Shown in pieces: positions 6,472 to 6,523 of a stretch of 6,523 bases of DNA; position 1 is the stretch's first letter, and every line of letters begins with the position of its first letter. The stretch comes from Planctomycetota bacterium (GTDB lineage Bacteria; Planctomycetota; Phycisphaerae; Sedimentisphaerales; Anaerobacaceae). The notes under the pieces were generated by a model that was not told the origin of the DNA, did no database searches, and saw only the letters and a list, made by a program, of their open reading frames with translations. Location: positions 1 through 6,523 of the forward strand of contig JADFHU010000328.1 in assembly GCA_022567055.1 (NCBI GenBank), read 5' to 3'. A program made the position numbers and the translations under genes.

Positions 6472-6513
6472 GGCCGTCCGAGGACGGTCGATGGAGCCTG
6501 ACGCCGTCCAGGC
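6472..6513 (+). other. Competing hairpins downstream of the response regulator
   Basis: CCGTCC (6474-6479), GGACGG (6482-6487) and a second CCGTCC (6504-6509) are arranged so that the middle segment can pair with either flank. GCCTG (6496-6500) and CAGGC (6509-6513) can form another small stem. No T-run follows, so it is not a standard intrinsic terminator. It may be the edge of a structured RNA, a repeat or the leader of a gene beyond the window. Two short frames are open to the window end (ATG 6417 and ATG 6491, the latter 7 bases after GAGG), but neither has a recognisable product. Confidence 0.35.
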
Positions 6514-6523
6514 GCAGAATAAG

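Noticed and set aside
6417..6523. Possible start of a new plus-strand gene (MNRRTENERF...) open to the window end.
   Set aside because: It is 35 codons only, without a ribosome site, arginine-rich and in a region with structured repeats. A competing frame starts at 6491, so neither can be called.

Overview
The window carries five intact protein genes, one decayed regulator gene and several short structured intergenic elements. Base composition is moderately GC-rich, with an AT-rich patch in roughly the first 160 bases. A Tat-exported enzyme, an exported muramidase-like protein and an NtrB/NtrC-type two-component pair fit a Gram-negative-type bacterium. The overall flavour recalls Nitrospirota (Nitrospira-like) genomes, but that is an impression from memory and no marker gene here proves it.

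Left part (1-2215), all on the minus strand. At 81-260 lies the remnant of a small XRE-type helix-turn-helix protein with an in-frame stop inside what looks like homologous sequence. Next is an Sfp-type 4'-phosphopantetheinyl transferase (391-1143, possibly to 1176), which activates carrier proteins. Then comes a Tat-signal TIM-barrel protein of the sugar phosphate isomerase/epimerase (xylose isomerase-like) family (1271-2215). The gap between these two genes holds a small inverted repeat.

Middle (2216-3725). A divergent intergenic region of 286 bp contains a roughly 91-bp palindromic element (2265-2355) that looks like a MITE or REP-type repeat. It separates the isomerase-like gene from a plus-strand DUF1343/NamZ-type exo-beta-N-acetylmuramidase gene (2502-3725) with a signal peptide.

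Right part (3726-6523), plus strand. A soluble GAF-HisKA-HATPase histidine kinase (3781-5019) is followed after one base by an NtrC-family sigma54-activating response regulator (5021-6403). The two are almost certainly a co-transcribed cognate pair. A good extended -10 promoter sits so close to the kinase ATG that the transcript would be nearly leaderless. A perfect 13-bp tandem duplication lies just inside the kinase gene. The regulator has GTFTDA where the family has GAFTGA. The last 120 bases contain competing hairpins and no clear terminator.

I see no wholly new multi-gene system. The strongest leads are the palindromic element, the kinase promoter/tandem-repeat arrangement, the GAFTGA variant and the phosphopantetheinyl transferase lacking its usual motif histidine.
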